A stretch of DNA of 64,000 nt. It comes from Chloroflexi bacterium HGW-Chloroflexi-6. Lineage in GTDB: Bacteria; Chloroflexota; Anaerolineae; Anaerolineales; Villigracilaceae. Where the stretch lies: positions 1-64,000 of the forward strand of contig PHBU01000022.1 of NCBI GenBank assembly GCA_002840685.1, given 5' to 3'. The position numbers were made by a program, and so were the translations under genes. Below, piece after piece: positions 7,754 through 16,650 of the stretch (positions are counted from its first letter, which is position 1; every line of letters starts with the position of its first letter). The notes under the pieces are model-generated. The model searched no databases. It saw nothing but the letters and a program-made list of their open reading frames with translations, and was not told the origin of the DNA.

Positions 7754-8608
7754 ATGGCAAAAACAGCAATTATTACCGATACCGATGCCAGCCTGCCGCT
7801 CGAAGTTGCCCGCAAACACAACATCGTTCAGGTACCCATTCTGGTGCAATTTGGCGAAGAAAGTTTCAAGGCGGTTTATGATATCGATGATGCAGAAACG
7901 TTCGCCCGCATCGACCGCACCGGAAAACTCCCCACCACATCCGCCCCTTCACCGGGACAATTTCTCGAAGCCTATAAAACCGCCTTCGCCCAGGGATACG
8001 AAGCGGTTCTGTGCATCACAGTTTCAGGCGAGATCAGCGCCACTTATACGGCGGCACTCAATGCCGCAGCGCTCATGCCGGACCGCAACATCACCGTTAT
8101 CGATTCGCAATCGCTCAGCATGGGACAGGGACTGATGGTGCTGGCCGCCGCCGAAGCGCTTGAAGAAAACGATTCGAAAGAAAAGGCCATTGCCGCTGTC
8201 GAATCCATCCGTGAGCGCACGCACCTATTCGCCGCGCTTTCGACCCTTAAATACCTCGCCATGTCTGGACGGGTCGGCCACCTCGCCGCCGGACTCGCCA
8301 ACCTGCTGGATGTCAAACCCATTCTTGCGATTCGCAACGGGCGGCTGGATATGCTCGAAAGGGTGCGGACGCAGAAAAAAGCCTGGGAAAGAACCATCCA
8401 TTTAACGGTAGAAAAGGCCGCGGGGAGTCAGATCGAGAAAATGGCCATCATCCATGTCAACGCCAGGCAGGATGCGCAAAGGTTGGAGGGCCTGCTGCGC
8501 GAATTCCTGCCCTGTCCCGATGAGATCCTGTACGCTGAACTGACCCCCGGACTGTCGGTCCATTCGGGAGCCGGGCTGGTCGGCGTGGTCAGCGTTATTC
8601 GCCATTAG
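7754..8608 (+). CDS. DegV-family fatty-acid-binding protein
   Basis: 284 residues covering the whole DegV fold. The signature TSAPSPGQF is at about residue 62-70, the region that contacts the lipid carboxylate in known structures, and the N-terminal IITDTDASLP is typical. In Firmicutes the homologue FakB presents a fatty acid to the kinase FakA (DAK2 domain) for phospholipid synthesis; no fakA gene is visible here. The cytoplasmic protein is followed after 39 bases by acetyl-CoA synthetase, which may share the transcript. Function beyond lipid binding is inferred from the family. Confidence 0.88.
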   Translation: MAKTAIITDTDASLPLEVARKHNIVQVPILVQFGEESFKAVYDIDDAETFARIDRTGKLPTTSAPSPGQFLEAYKTAFAQGYEAVLCITVSGEISATYTAALNAAALMPDRNITVIDSQSLSMGQGLMVLAAAEALEENDSKEKAIAAVESIRERTHLFAALSTLKYLAMSGRVGHLAAGLANLLDVKPILAIRNGRLDMLERVRTQKKAWERTIHLTVEKAAGSQIEKMAIIHVNARQDAQRLEGLLREFLPCPDEILYAELTPGLSVHSGAGLVGVVSVIRH

Positions 8609-8647
8609 ATCAATAATTCATCCGATTGCCAAAGGAGGAGAATTTTT

Positions 8648-10528
8648 ATGGAAGGTGAAGTTTATTACCCATCGCAAGAATCGACCGCGCAAAGCTACGT
8701 TCAAGACTGGGAGGCCCTGGCCGAAAGCGCGCGCAATGATCTGCAAGGATTTTGGGCCGAGCGCGCCAACGAGTTGTTCTGGTTCAAAAAATGGGACAAG
8801 GTTCTGGACGACTCAAACAAACCCTTTTACCGCTGGTTCGATGGCGGCAAGGTCAACATCACTTACAACTGTGTCGATGTTCACCTGCAAACCTTTCGCA
8901 AAAACAAACTGGCCCTGATCTGGGAAGCCGAGGATGGCAAAAGCGAGCGCACTTTCTCGTATTACGCCCTCAACCGCGAGGTCAGTCGCATGGCAAACAT
9001 CATCAAAGCCATGGGCGTTGGCAAAGGTGACCGGGTCACCATTTACATGGGCCGCATCCCTGAAATCACCTTTGCGATGCTGGCCTGCGCCAAGATCGGT
9101 GCGATCCACTCGGTTATTTTTGGCGGCTTTTCGGTGGACGCCCTGCACGAGCGCATCGCCGATTCAGAATCCAAACTGATCATCACCTGCGACGGCTCGA
9201 TGCAGAACGGCAAGCTGGTCGAACTCAAGAAAATCGTGGATGAGTCGCTGCGCCACTGCCCGACCGTTGAAAACGTGATCGTGGTCAAACGCACCGGCCA
9301 CGAAATCCCGATGGAGGGCGGGCGCGACCACTGGTTCCACGATCTGTGCGCGCTGCCGATCGCCAACGGAAAATGCGCCACCGAAGTCATGGATGCCGAA
9401 GATCCGCTCTTCATTCTGTATACCAGCGGCTCGACCGGCAAACCCAAAGCCATCGTCCACACCCATGGCGGCTACATGGTGGGGACGTACACCACTTTGA
9501 AATACGTTTTTGATATCAACGATGAAGACCGCTTCTGGTGCACTGCCGACCCCGGCTGGATCACCGGACATTCCTACCTGGTCTATGGCCCCTTCCTGAA
9601 TGGCGCAACTGTCTTCATGTTCGAGGGCGGCCCGGCCTACCCCTACCCCAATCGCTGGTGGCAACTGATCGAACGCTTCGGCATCAGCATCTTCTACACC
9701 GCCCCCACCGCCATCCGCGCCCTGATGCGCTTCGGCGATGCCTGGCCCAACAAGCACGATCTGTCGTCGCTGCGCCTGCTCGGCTCGGTCGGCGAGCCGA
9801 TCAATCCTGAAGCCTGGAAGTGGTTCCACCGTGTGATCGGCAAGGAGCGCTGCCCGATCATGGATACCTGGTGGCAGACCGAAACCGGTGCTTTCATGAT
9901 CACCCCGACCCCGGTTGTGCCGCTCAAACCCGGCTCCGGCACCCGTCCGTTCTTCGGACAGGAAGCCGAAATTGTCGACGAAGAAGGCAATCCGGTTCCC
10001 GATGGGCAGGAGGGCTTCCTGCTGCTCAAGAACCCCTGGCCTTCGATGATGCGCACCATTTACGGCGACCCGGATCGTTACGTCAGCACCTATTGGAGCA
10101 AATACCCCGGCAAATACATGACCGGCGACAGCGCCCGCCGCGACAAGGATGGTTATTACTGGATCATTGGCCGCGTCGATGATGTCATCAAGGTCAGCGG
10201 CCATCGTTTGGGCACAGCAGAAGTCGAATCGGCGCTCATCACCCACACCGCGGTTGCCGAATCGGCCGCGATCGGCCTGCCGCACGAGGTCAAGGGTCAG
10301 GCCATCTACTGTTTCGTCCAGTTGAAGCCGGGCTTCGCTCCCAGTGAAGATCTGAGCGAAGAACTGCGCCAGCACGTATCGCGCCACCTCGGCCCAATTG
10401 CCCGCCCTGAAGAAGTTAGCTTTATTGATAAGTTGCCCAAGACACGATCTGGTAAAATAATGCGGCGTGTACTCAAGGCTCGCGCCCAGGGGTTGCCCGA
10501 AGGCGACCTGAGCACGCTCGAAGAATAA
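8648..10528 (+). CDS. acsA: Acetyl-CoA synthetase (AMP-forming)
   Basis: 626 residues, normal for AcsA. Converts acetate, ATP and CoA to acetyl-CoA, AMP and PPi. Motifs: substrate-side HSVIFGGFSVDAL, the P-loop YTSGSTGKPK starting at Tyr258, DTWWQTETG (A5) and the C-terminal PKTRSGKIMRR, in which Lys603 is the catalytic lysine controlled by acetylation in the family. A strong AAAGGAGGA ribosome site precedes the ATG. Acetate rather than propionate preference is inferred from overall similarity, including the conserved Trp of the WWQTE motif. No deacetylase gene is nearby. Confidence 0.95.
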   Translation: MEGEVYYPSQESTAQSYVQDWEALAESARNDLQGFWAERANELFWFKKWDKVLDDSNKPFYRWFDGGKVNITYNCVDVHLQTFRKNKLALIWEAEDGKSERTFSYYALNREVSRMANIIKAMGVGKGDRVTIYMGRIPEITFAMLACAKIGAIHSVIFGGFSVDALHERIADSESKLIITCDGSMQNGKLVELKKIVDESLRHCPTVENVIVVKRTGHEIPMEGGRDHWFHDLCALPIANGKCATEVMDAEDPLFILYTSGSTGKPKAIVHTHGGYMVGTYTTLKYVFDINDEDRFWCTADPGWITGHSYLVYGPFLNGATVFMFEGGPAYPYPNRWWQLIERFGISIFYTAPTAIRALMRFGDAWPNKHDLSSLRLLGSVGEPINPEAWKWFHRVIGKERCPIMDTWWQTETGAFMITPTPVVPLKPGSGTRPFFGQEAEIVDEEGNPVPDGQEGFLLLKNPWPSMMRTIYGDPDRYVSTYWSKYPGKYMTGDSARRDKDGYYWIIGRVDDVIKVSGHRLGTAEVESALITHTAVAESAAIGLPHEVKGQAIYCFVQLKPGFAPSEDLSEELRQHVSRHLGPIARPEEVSFIDKLPKTRSGKIMRRVLKARAQGLPEGDLSTLEE

Positions 10529-10566
10529 TCAATCCAACCATCATCCATACAAGGGAGAAAGAAAAT

Positions 10567-11199
10567 ATGAATTCATTTTTTGACCGGCTGCGCTTTTTAG
10601 GCTCAGAAGTTGTTCTCGGCATCCTCATCACCGTATTGAGCATCGGCACAGCTTCTGCCAGCTACTTAGGCGCCATGGCTGATTCAGACCAGAATAAGTA
10701 TGAAATTCAGGGCATGAGAGCTCTCAACGATGGCAACACCACCTATTTGGAAGCCAACCAGAACCTGAGCCAGGATTACGCCTACTTCGATAGCTGGTAT
10801 ACCAATGACGGTGTCGACCAGGATAGAGCCGACTACTATCTGGAGCAGATGAGCGATGAACTCGCTACCCTGGCCACCAGCGATACCATGGACGAAGCCG
10901 CCTGGGAAGCCTACGAACTGGGCATCTTCGCCGACTCCTTGCAACTCTTCGATCGCGCCGATGCTTCCTTCACGCTCGCCACCGCGTTCGATGAAAAAGG
11001 CGACTCGCTCCAGCTTGTCATGCTCTTCATGGCGCTCGGCCTGGCCTTCGCCGCCTGGGCTTCCCTGCTCGACGCAGAGAGCAACCTGCGCCCGATGTTC
11101 GCCATTTTCGCCATTGTCACGCTTGTCGCGGCCCTGGTAACCTACTTCGGCATCCCCGCCATCCCGGCCATCGATATTCCGCTTGACCCATTTGCATAA
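10567..11199 (+). CDS. Uncharacterised membrane protein
   Basis: 210 residues, not assigned to a family with confidence; the layout recalls DUF4337-like proteins. One membrane segment lies at about residues 12-35. A polar region (about 40-145) rich in Asp, Glu, Ala and Tyr is predicted helical, and two further hydrophobic segments lie near 148-168 and 175-195. A GGGAG ribosome site precedes the ATG. It follows acsA by 38 bases and ends at a strong terminator, so it may be the last gene of the degV-acsA unit. Confidence 0.6.
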   Translation: MNSFFDRLRFLGSEVVLGILITVLSIGTASASYLGAMADSDQNKYEIQGMRALNDGNTTYLEANQNLSQDYAYFDSWYTNDGVDQDRADYYLEQMSDELATLATSDTMDEAAWEAYELGIFADSLQLFDRADASFTLATAFDEKGDSLQLVMLFMALGLAFAAWASLLDAESNLRPMFAIFAIVTLVAALVTYFGIPAIPAIDIPLDPFA

Positions 11200-11227
11200 T
11201 CGGGCTTGCGCCTGAAACTGTCCGCGC

Positions 11228-11263
11228 CGTGGGGCAAGATTTTATCTTGCCCCACGTTTTGTT
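11228..11263 (+). terminator. Rho-independent terminator
   Basis: 13-bp perfect stem (11228-11240 / 11244-11256) with a 3-nt loop, then TTTTGTT. Confidence 0.9.
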
Positions 11264-11274
11264 AAGGAGAAACG

Positions 11275-12903
11275 ATGACGACCCGAGCCCTGCCCCTGTT
11301 CTTGTGCCTGATTCTCCTGTTGGCCGCCTGCTCCACCCCGGCCGCTGGAACAGACTCCCCCGCGCCTGCCCAGGCAGCTACCGAGGTTGTCTCGATCTCC
11401 GAGCAGCCTGCCGTTAACGCTCCACCCCCTTCCGCGGAGCCGCTGCCGATGGGTTATTACGATCCTGGTGACCCGGCCGTGACCGACCTTTGGGTTGACC
11501 CGCTTAACGGCGACGACAACGCCGACGGGCTGACCAGCACCAGCGCCCTGCAAACGCTGGATGCCGCCTGGCGCAAAATCCCGTCCGGGCAGACACTCAC
11601 AGGCGGATACCGCATCCGCTTGCAGCCGGGAGAATATCCAGCGGAGAGCATCCCCAATTATTGGGAATCAAGATACGGGTCGTATGAAGCGCCGGTCATC
11701 ATCCAGGGCCAGGGCAGCGAAGCGGGTCAAGTGATTCTCCAGGGCTTCGTCAACGTTTTCGATTCCCGTTATCTTTATTTTGAAAACTTAAGCATCATCA
11801 CCCATGGCGATGCCTTCCACTGCGAAAAATGCGACCATTTGCTGATCCGCAATGTGATCATGTACGGGTTCGGCGAGGCCCACGAGGTGGTCAAGGTCAA
11901 CCAGTCACAGTATGTTTTCATTGAAAGCAGCGACCTGAGCGGAACCTACGAAAATGTGATCGATTTTGTGGGTGTGCAATACGGGCATATCCTGCGCAAC
12001 CACCTGCACGACGCCGACGATTGGTGCGCTTATGTCAAAGGTGGTTCAGCCTACATCCGGGTGGAAGGCAATGAAATGTACAACTGTGGCACAGGCGGTT
12101 TTACCGCCGGGCAGGGAACCGGTTTTCAGTTCATGAGCGCGCCCTGGCTGACCTACGAAGCTTATGATATCCGGGTGGTCAATAACATCATCCACGACAC
12201 CGAAGGGGCCGGGCTGGGAGTGAACGGCGGCTATAACATTCTGATGGCTTACAACACACTTTACCGGGTCGGCAGCCGTTCGCATGGTGTCGAAATCGTC
12301 TTCGGAATGCGCTCCTGTGACGGCCAGCCTGGCGACGAGGGCCGCGAACGCTGCCAGCAGCATCTCGATGCAGGCGGCTGGGGCACGACCGTCGTTGATA
12401 ACGGCGAAAATTTTGTCAACATCGGCAACCAGAATGTTTTTATTTACAATAACATTCTTTACAACCCGGCCGGGTTCCGCACCGAATACCAGCACTTTGC
12501 CATTTACGGCCCGCGCCAGAATGCGGCTGGAAGCGGGCTCGATCTGGCCGTAACCGACGCCAACCTGCAGATCAAAGGCAACATCATCTGGAACGGTGAT
12601 GCAAGCATGGCGCTCGGAATCGAAGATGCCAGCGAAGGCTGCCAGCCGGTTAACCTAACCTGCAACGCAAGTCAATTGCTCGCTGAAAACAGCATCAACA
12701 GTATCGAACCGGTGTTCGCTGACCCATCGACGAGTGATTTCACCCCGACCGGCAACTGGTTGTCCGAATCCATTGGCTACGCGATTCCTGATTTCGCCTG
12801 GGACCTGGCCGGCATCCCGGCCGGGCAGACCAGCAATGCTGTCACATCAGACGCGGCAGGCAACGAACGCAGCAACATCAGCCCTGGCGCCGTGCTGCCG
12901 TAA
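11275..12903 (+). CDS. Lipoprotein with right-handed parallel beta-helix
   Basis: 542 residues with a signal peptide and lipobox LLAACS, then an Ala/Pro-rich linker. The body begins with LWVDPLNGDDNADG, the opening of many secreted pectate-lyase-like proteins, and contains repeated short Asn-rich strands (LLIRNVIMYGF, IRVVNNIIHDTEGAG, NIFIYNN-type) of a beta-helix. Such folds act as polysaccharide lyases, hydrolases or surface binders; no catalytic residues can be assigned. Cys residues in CEKCDH and CDG could form disulfides. Likely attached to the outer face of the membrane. The start is supported by an AAGGAG site. Confidence 0.75.
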   Translation: MTTRALPLFLCLILLLAACSTPAAGTDSPAPAQAATEVVSISEQPAVNAPPPSAEPLPMGYYDPGDPAVTDLWVDPLNGDDNADGLTSTSALQTLDAAWRKIPSGQTLTGGYRIRLQPGEYPAESIPNYWESRYGSYEAPVIIQGQGSEAGQVILQGFVNVFDSRYLYFENLSIITHGDAFHCEKCDHLLIRNVIMYGFGEAHEVVKVNQSQYVFIESSDLSGTYENVIDFVGVQYGHILRNHLHDADDWCAYVKGGSAYIRVEGNEMYNCGTGGFTAGQGTGFQFMSAPWLTYEAYDIRVVNNIIHDTEGAGLGVNGGYNILMAYNTLYRVGSRSHGVEIVFGMRSCDGQPGDEGRERCQQHLDAGGWGTTVVDNGENFVNIGNQNVFIYNNILYNPAGFRTEYQHFAIYGPRQNAAGSGLDLAVTDANLQIKGNIIWNGDASMALGIEDASEGCQPVNLTCNASQLLAENSINSIEPVFADPSTSDFTPTGNWLSESIGYAIPDFAWDLAGIPAGQTSNAVTSDAAGNERSNISPGAVLP

Positions 12904-12987
12904 GCATTACCATTATGAAAGATCTTTGCAGCGAGATGCGTGTTATGCTTATTATATGGAAAGGTATTTAAAGAAAACAGGCAGTTC

Positions 12988-13620
12988 ATGAAAAAATTTG
13001 TTATTCCACTGATTTTGCTGCTCGCACTTTTGCTGGCGCTGACGCTGCTGGCCTCGTGCGGGGCCAACCAGGAAGCCGAAGAGCAGGTTCGCATCCAGGC
13101 GGCGGTCGCCGCTACCCTGGCGCAACTCCCGACCCAGACACCCTACCCGACCCAGCAGATTTTCATTCAGCCTACGCCACTGTCATTGCACGGTCTGTTC
13201 TGCGAGTACGGGTTCTGCATCGGCCACCCGGCTGACCTGTACTTCGTGGATGCATCCATTTTACGCAATGCAGCCACCCCCAGCACCAGCGCCTACGGCA
13301 TTCTGTTTGCCTTTAATCCCGGCTTGTTCATGCAGCTGACCTGGACGATTTCAGGTCCATCCTACGATTACAGCGCATCGCAGCGTATCATTCTTGAAGA
13401 AACCGATCAGTTAACCGGCGGCATGGATGTCATGCTGTATAAAGATTTAAACGTTTATTACCAACCGATTGGCCCAACTGCTTCAGATCTGCTGCCTTAC
13501 GGCGCAGTGGCAGTCTGGCAGTGCGGCGGCAGGGATTTTTCATGGAAAGTCTACACGCCGCAAGATAACATGGCCGAAGGGTTGATGCAGCAATCGCTGG
13601 ACCGGTTCCGCTGCGAGTAA
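12988..13620 (+). CDS. Small lipoprotein of unknown function
   Basis: 210 residues from the ATG that directly precedes the signal peptide MKKFVIPL; an upstream in-frame ATG would add 16 residues without purpose. Lipobox LLASCG, then a Gln/Thr/Pro-rich spacer. The domain after it contains LFCEYGFCIGHPADLYFVD with two cysteines. No family recognised. It is followed after 3 bases by the DUF1992 gene. Extracytoplasmic location is clear; role unknown. Confidence 0.65.
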   Translation: MKKFVIPLILLLALLLALTLLASCGANQEAEEQVRIQAAVAATLAQLPTQTPYPTQQIFIQPTPLSLHGLFCEYGFCIGHPADLYFVDASILRNAATPSTSAYGILFAFNPGLFMQLTWTISGPSYDYSASQRIILEETDQLTGGMDVMLYKDLNVYYQPIGPTASDLLPYGAVAVWQCGGRDFSWKVYTPQDNMAEGLMQQSLDRFRCE

Positions 13621-13623
13621 AAA

Positions 13624-13938
13624 ATGAGCGATCCGATTGACGAAATTATCCGCCGCGCAATGGCGAACGGTGAGTTCGACAACCTGCCCAACCAGGGCAA
13701 GAAACTCAACCTGGACGAATACTTTGAAATGCCGGAAGATGTCCGCGCCGGCTATACGATACTCAAGAATGCCAATTTTATCCCCACTGAAGTAGAGCTG
13801 TTAAAAGAGATTGCAGCCCTTGAAGAAAACCTGCTGACCACACAAGCCGGTCAGCAGGAAAAGATTCGCAAGGAAATTCAGGAGAAGCGGCTGAAATACA
13901 ATCTCTTGCTCGAAAGCGGCAAAAAGCGCCGAAGGTAG
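13624..13938 (+). CDS. DUF1992 (DnaJ-homologue C28-type) protein
   Basis: 104 residues. The N-terminal segment DPIDEIIRRAMANGEFDNLPNQGKKL is split here as DEIIRRAMANGEFDNLPNQG, the hallmark of the DUF1992 family, which is found alone in bacteria and in the eukaryotic DnaJ subfamily C member 28. The rest is charged and helical, ending in KKRRR. Biochemical function is unknown. Probably translationally linked to the preceding lipoprotein gene. Confidence 0.85.
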   Translation: MSDPIDEIIRRAMANGEFDNLPNQGKKLNLDEYFEMPEDVRAGYTILKNANFIPTEVELLKEIAALEENLLTTQAGQQEKIRKEIQEKRLKYNLLLESGKKRRR

Positions 13939-13948
13939 GATCCCTTTC

Positions 13949-14563
13949 TTACTCCGGAGCGTGATCCATGTGCATCGGAAGGGCATGCTCGCCTTCTGAA
14001 AAATCTGACAACAAGAGAAGCGCAGAGGTAACAACATTTCCGGGATTGCGCCATCGATGATTTAGATTCGCGGCAAACAGCAGGCTGTCGCCTTCTTCAA
14101 GCAAAAACATCTTCCCTTCAACCATATATTCTAATTGCCCCCGCAGGCAAAAAACAAACTCATGGCCGGTATGGATAACATTATTCGGCCCGCTTGACGC
14201 GCCAGTTTCCAGGGTCAACATAAAAGGCATAACATGACCAATGAAATTCTCGCCGCCCAGCCCTTCCCATAAACCACGCATAAAGGGTAAGCGGGTGCGC
14301 TCGTCAGCCTTCAAGAAAACCACTTTTTCGCGGGTCAGTGCCGGGGCGAAAAAGTCCGTCACGGGCACTTCAAGCGCATCTGCCAGGCGATAAAGCGTAC
14401 TGACCGAGGGGGAAGTTTTGCCGCGCTCGATCATGCTCAAGGCATTGGCAGAAAGACCGCTCATCGTTGCCAGGGTGCGCATCGAAACGCCGCACGTTTC
14501 GCGCAATTGACGCAAACGGTTGCCCACATCCACAGAAATTGCTTGCCTGCTCGTCAAGTTCAT
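13949..14563 (-). CDS. XRE-cupin transcriptional regulator
   Basis: 204 residues, start chosen at MNLTSRQ because GGAG lies 6 bases upstream. The N-terminal helix-turn-helix (about 14-70) contains LATMSGLSANALSMIERGKTSPS split across the recognition helix, typical of the XRE family. The C-terminal cupin_2 beta-barrel (about 110-185) includes HTGHEFVFCLRGQ and EEGDSLLFAANLNHRWRN. Such HTH-cupin proteins usually regulate a nearby metabolic or transport gene with a small ligand in the barrel. Here it is divergent from the arsR-cytochrome operon, so it may act on the 230-base space between them. Ligand unknown. Confidence 0.85.
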   Translation of the reverse strand: MNLTSRQAISVDVGNRLRQLRETCGVSMRTLATMSGLSANALSMIERGKTSPSVSTLYRLADALEVPVTDFFAPALTREKVVFLKADERTRLPFMRGLWEGLGGENFIGHVMPFMLTLETGASSGPNNVIHTGHEFVFCLRGQLEYMVEGKMFLLEEGDSLLFAANLNHRWRNPGNVVTSALLLLSDFSEGEHALPMHMDHAPE

Positions 14564-14650
14564 AAAATACTCCATTGAAAATTCCGGATATTCCCGGTTT
14601 ATTTGTGTCTTTATGCTATCACAATTTCGACATATTTGACCATATTTCGC

Positions 14651-14704
14651 ATGTGACAAATTACTATGTGACAACCTGCCAATGTATATGTGACAATTCT
14701 CACT
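14651..14704. promoter_or_regulatory. Direct repeats ATGTGACAA and a CRP-like palindrome
   Basis: ATGTGACAA occurs at 14651, 14666 and 14688. The last copy is part of TGTGA-N6-TCACT (14689-14704), 9 of 10 bases of the CRP-family site TGTGA-N6-TCACA. The block lies about 90-140 bases upstream of the arsR-like gene and on the other side of the XRE-cupin gene, so it could control either. Confidence 0.65.
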
Positions 14705-14793
14705 ATATTTTAATCTATCAGCGGGGTATCATGCAAATATCAGCATATGTGATTATTCGAATATATAAATGTTTCAACCGGAGCGAGAATATT

Positions 14794-15138
14794 ATGATTT
14801 CTCAAACACTTGCCCAAGAAGTATCCCAACTCGAAGCCGATCTGTGCTTCGCATTGGCCGATCCGACCCGGATTTTAATGTTATATGCGCTCGATGAACA
14901 TCCACGCAATGTGACAGAGTTGACCCAGGAACTGAACATTACCCAACCAACCGCCTCGCGCCACCTGAAGATCCTGCGCGACCGCGGACTGGTTCAGCCA
15001 AACCGGCAGGGTGTGGTGATCCAGTACGAACTCAACGATCGCCGCCTGATCCAGGCCCTCGATCTGCTGAGAAGCGTGCTGCGCGACCGCCTTGCATATC
15101 GCGCCAACCTGATGGAAGAAATTAACGAAACCGAATAA
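14794..15138 (+). CDS. ArsR-family winged-helix regulator
   Basis: 114 residues. The open frame continues upstream, but the ATG at 14794 follows a GGAG and begins just before the conserved region FALADPTRILMLYAL. The recognition helix is in LNITQPTASRHLKILRDRGLV. Only one cysteine is present (DLCFALADPTR), so neither the ELCVCDL arsenic site nor the two-Cys persulfide switch of SqrR/BigR is there; the signal sensed is unclear. It lies 22 bases before the octaheme cytochrome gene and is probably the first gene and autoregulator of that operon. Confidence 0.88.
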   Translation: MISQTLAQEVSQLEADLCFALADPTRILMLYALDEHPRNVTELTQELNITQPTASRHLKILRDRGLVQPNRQGVVIQYELNDRRLIQALDLLRSVLRDRLAYRANLMEEINETE

Positions 15139-15160
15139 TTTATTCAACGAGGAAAATGGC

Positions 15161-16606
15161 ATGAAAAATTTCAAAGCCTACTGGATTTTTGGGCTGTTGG
15201 GCATCCTGCTGGTGATTGCTGTGCCAGTCATGCTCTTCACCCAGACCGCATCCGCCAGCACCGCGCAAGATCCCTGGAACGGTGTGCCCAAACACGCCAC
15301 CCACGTTTCGCATGCAGATATCATCACCGGGCCTTTCGAGACCCCGCAAGATGTGACCCGCACCTGCCTGTCCTGTCACCCGGACGCGGCCGAGGATATC
15401 ATGATGACCTCCCATTGGACCTGGGAAAGCCAGGAATTTGATGTGCCCTGGCGCGATGAACCGATCACGATCGGCAAAGCCAACCAGATCAACAACTTCT
15501 GCATCAGCGCCCAGACCAACCAGAAATCTTGCATGTCCTGCCATATCGGCTACGGCTGGCAGGAAACAGATGACTTCAGCCAGGCATTCGACTTCAACAA
15601 TGCCGAAAACGTGGACTGTCTGGTCTGCCATGCCCAATCTGGCTACACCAAAGGTTCCTATGGCAACCCGGCCGACTTTGTAGATCTGGCTTCTGCCGCC
15701 AAATCTGTGGCAGCGCCCACCCGCAAAAACTGCGGAACCTGCCACTTCAACGGCGGCGGTGGCAACAATGTCAAACACGGCGACCTTTCTGGGCAGTTGT
15801 ACTTCCCCTCGCCCGAAATGGATGTGCATATGGGCGCCAATAACTTCCAGTGCATCGATTGCCACAAAACCACGGACCACGATATTACCGGCCGCCTGCT
15901 GGTGGACAATTACACCATTGAAGACCAGGAACAGGTTGCCTGCACCAATTGTCATGCCGATACCCCGCATGAAGACCAGCGCTTGAACGAACACACTGCC
16001 AGTGTTGCCTGCCAGACCTGCCACATCCCGTACATGGCCACCAAAGATCCCACCAAATTAAGCTGGGACTGGAGCACATCCGGCCAGGATCGCGAAGAAG
16101 ACCACTTCACCTATCTGAAGATCAAGGGCGACTTCGAATACGAGAGCAACGTTCAGCCTGCTTACCTGTGGTTCAACGGCGACAACCAATATCGCTACCT
16201 GCTCGGCGACCCGATCAGCACGGACGGCCCCACCATGATCAACCTGCCGGCCGGCGATATCAACGATCCAAACGCCAAAATTTTCCCTTTCAAACTGCAC
16301 AAAGCGGTCCAGCCCTACGATACCGGCTATAACTACCTGCTCGCGCCGGTCACCTCCGGGCCGGAAGGATACTGGACCACCTTCGACTGGAACAACGCCT
16401 TCGAGCTGGCCCAGGAACGCATGGGATTGCCCTACAGCGGCAACTACGACTTCACCGAAACCTGGATGTATTGGCCGACCACCCACCTTGTCCAACCCGC
16501 CGAATATGCCCTGCAATGCTCCGAATGCCACGGCGAAAGCGGACGCCTGGACTGGGAAGCCCTTGGCTACCCCGGCGATCCGATGACCTGGGGCGGGCGC
16601 AAGTAA
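15161..16606 (+). CDS. Octaheme c-type cytochrome, tetrathionate reductase family
   Basis: 481 residues with an N-terminal signal/anchor (about 8-30). Eight CxxCH haem sites start at Cys69, 124, 153, 191, 231, 261, 284 and 453. Spacing and the blocks FCISAQTNQKSCMSCHIGYGW and HIPYMATKDPTK match the octaheme tetrathionate reductase (OTR) family, whose Shewanella member reduces tetrathionate and also nitrite and hydroxylamine in vitro. The protein is exported and haem-loaded outside the membrane. It follows arsR and precedes the multihaem-cytochrome b fusion, the likely electron donor. The natural substrate is not settled by sequence; sulfur transport genes downstream favour a sulfur oxyanion. 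Confidence 0.88.
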   Translation: MKNFKAYWIFGLLGILLVIAVPVMLFTQTASASTAQDPWNGVPKHATHVSHADIITGPFETPQDVTRTCLSCHPDAAEDIMMTSHWTWESQEFDVPWRDEPITIGKANQINNFCISAQTNQKSCMSCHIGYGWQETDDFSQAFDFNNAENVDCLVCHAQSGYTKGSYGNPADFVDLASAAKSVAAPTRKNCGTCHFNGGGGNNVKHGDLSGQLYFPSPEMDVHMGANNFQCIDCHKTTDHDITGRLLVDNYTIEDQEQVACTNCHADTPHEDQRLNEHTASVACQTCHIPYMATKDPTKLSWDWSTSGQDREEDHFTYLKIKGDFEYESNVQPAYLWFNGDNQYRYLLGDPISTDGPTMINLPAGDINDPNAKIFPFKLHKAVQPYDTGYNYLLAPVTSGPEGYWTTFDWNNAFELAQERMGLPYSGNYDFTETWMYWPTTHLVQPAEYALQCSECHGESGRLDWEALGYPGDPMTWGGRK

Positions 16607-16650
16607 ACAAGCGCTCGACACTCGAAAATCGAACCAGAGAAGAAAACACT

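Noticed and set aside
9164..10387. 407-residue open frame antisense to acetyl-CoA synthetase
   Set aside because: Low-complexity Ala/Gly/Val/Arg composition from GC-rich antisense codons, no family motif, and full overlap with a certain gene.
14794..15138. Arsenic-responsive ArsR or persulfide-sensing SqrR
   Set aside because: Lacks ELCVCDL and has one Cys only, so neither known sensing site is present.
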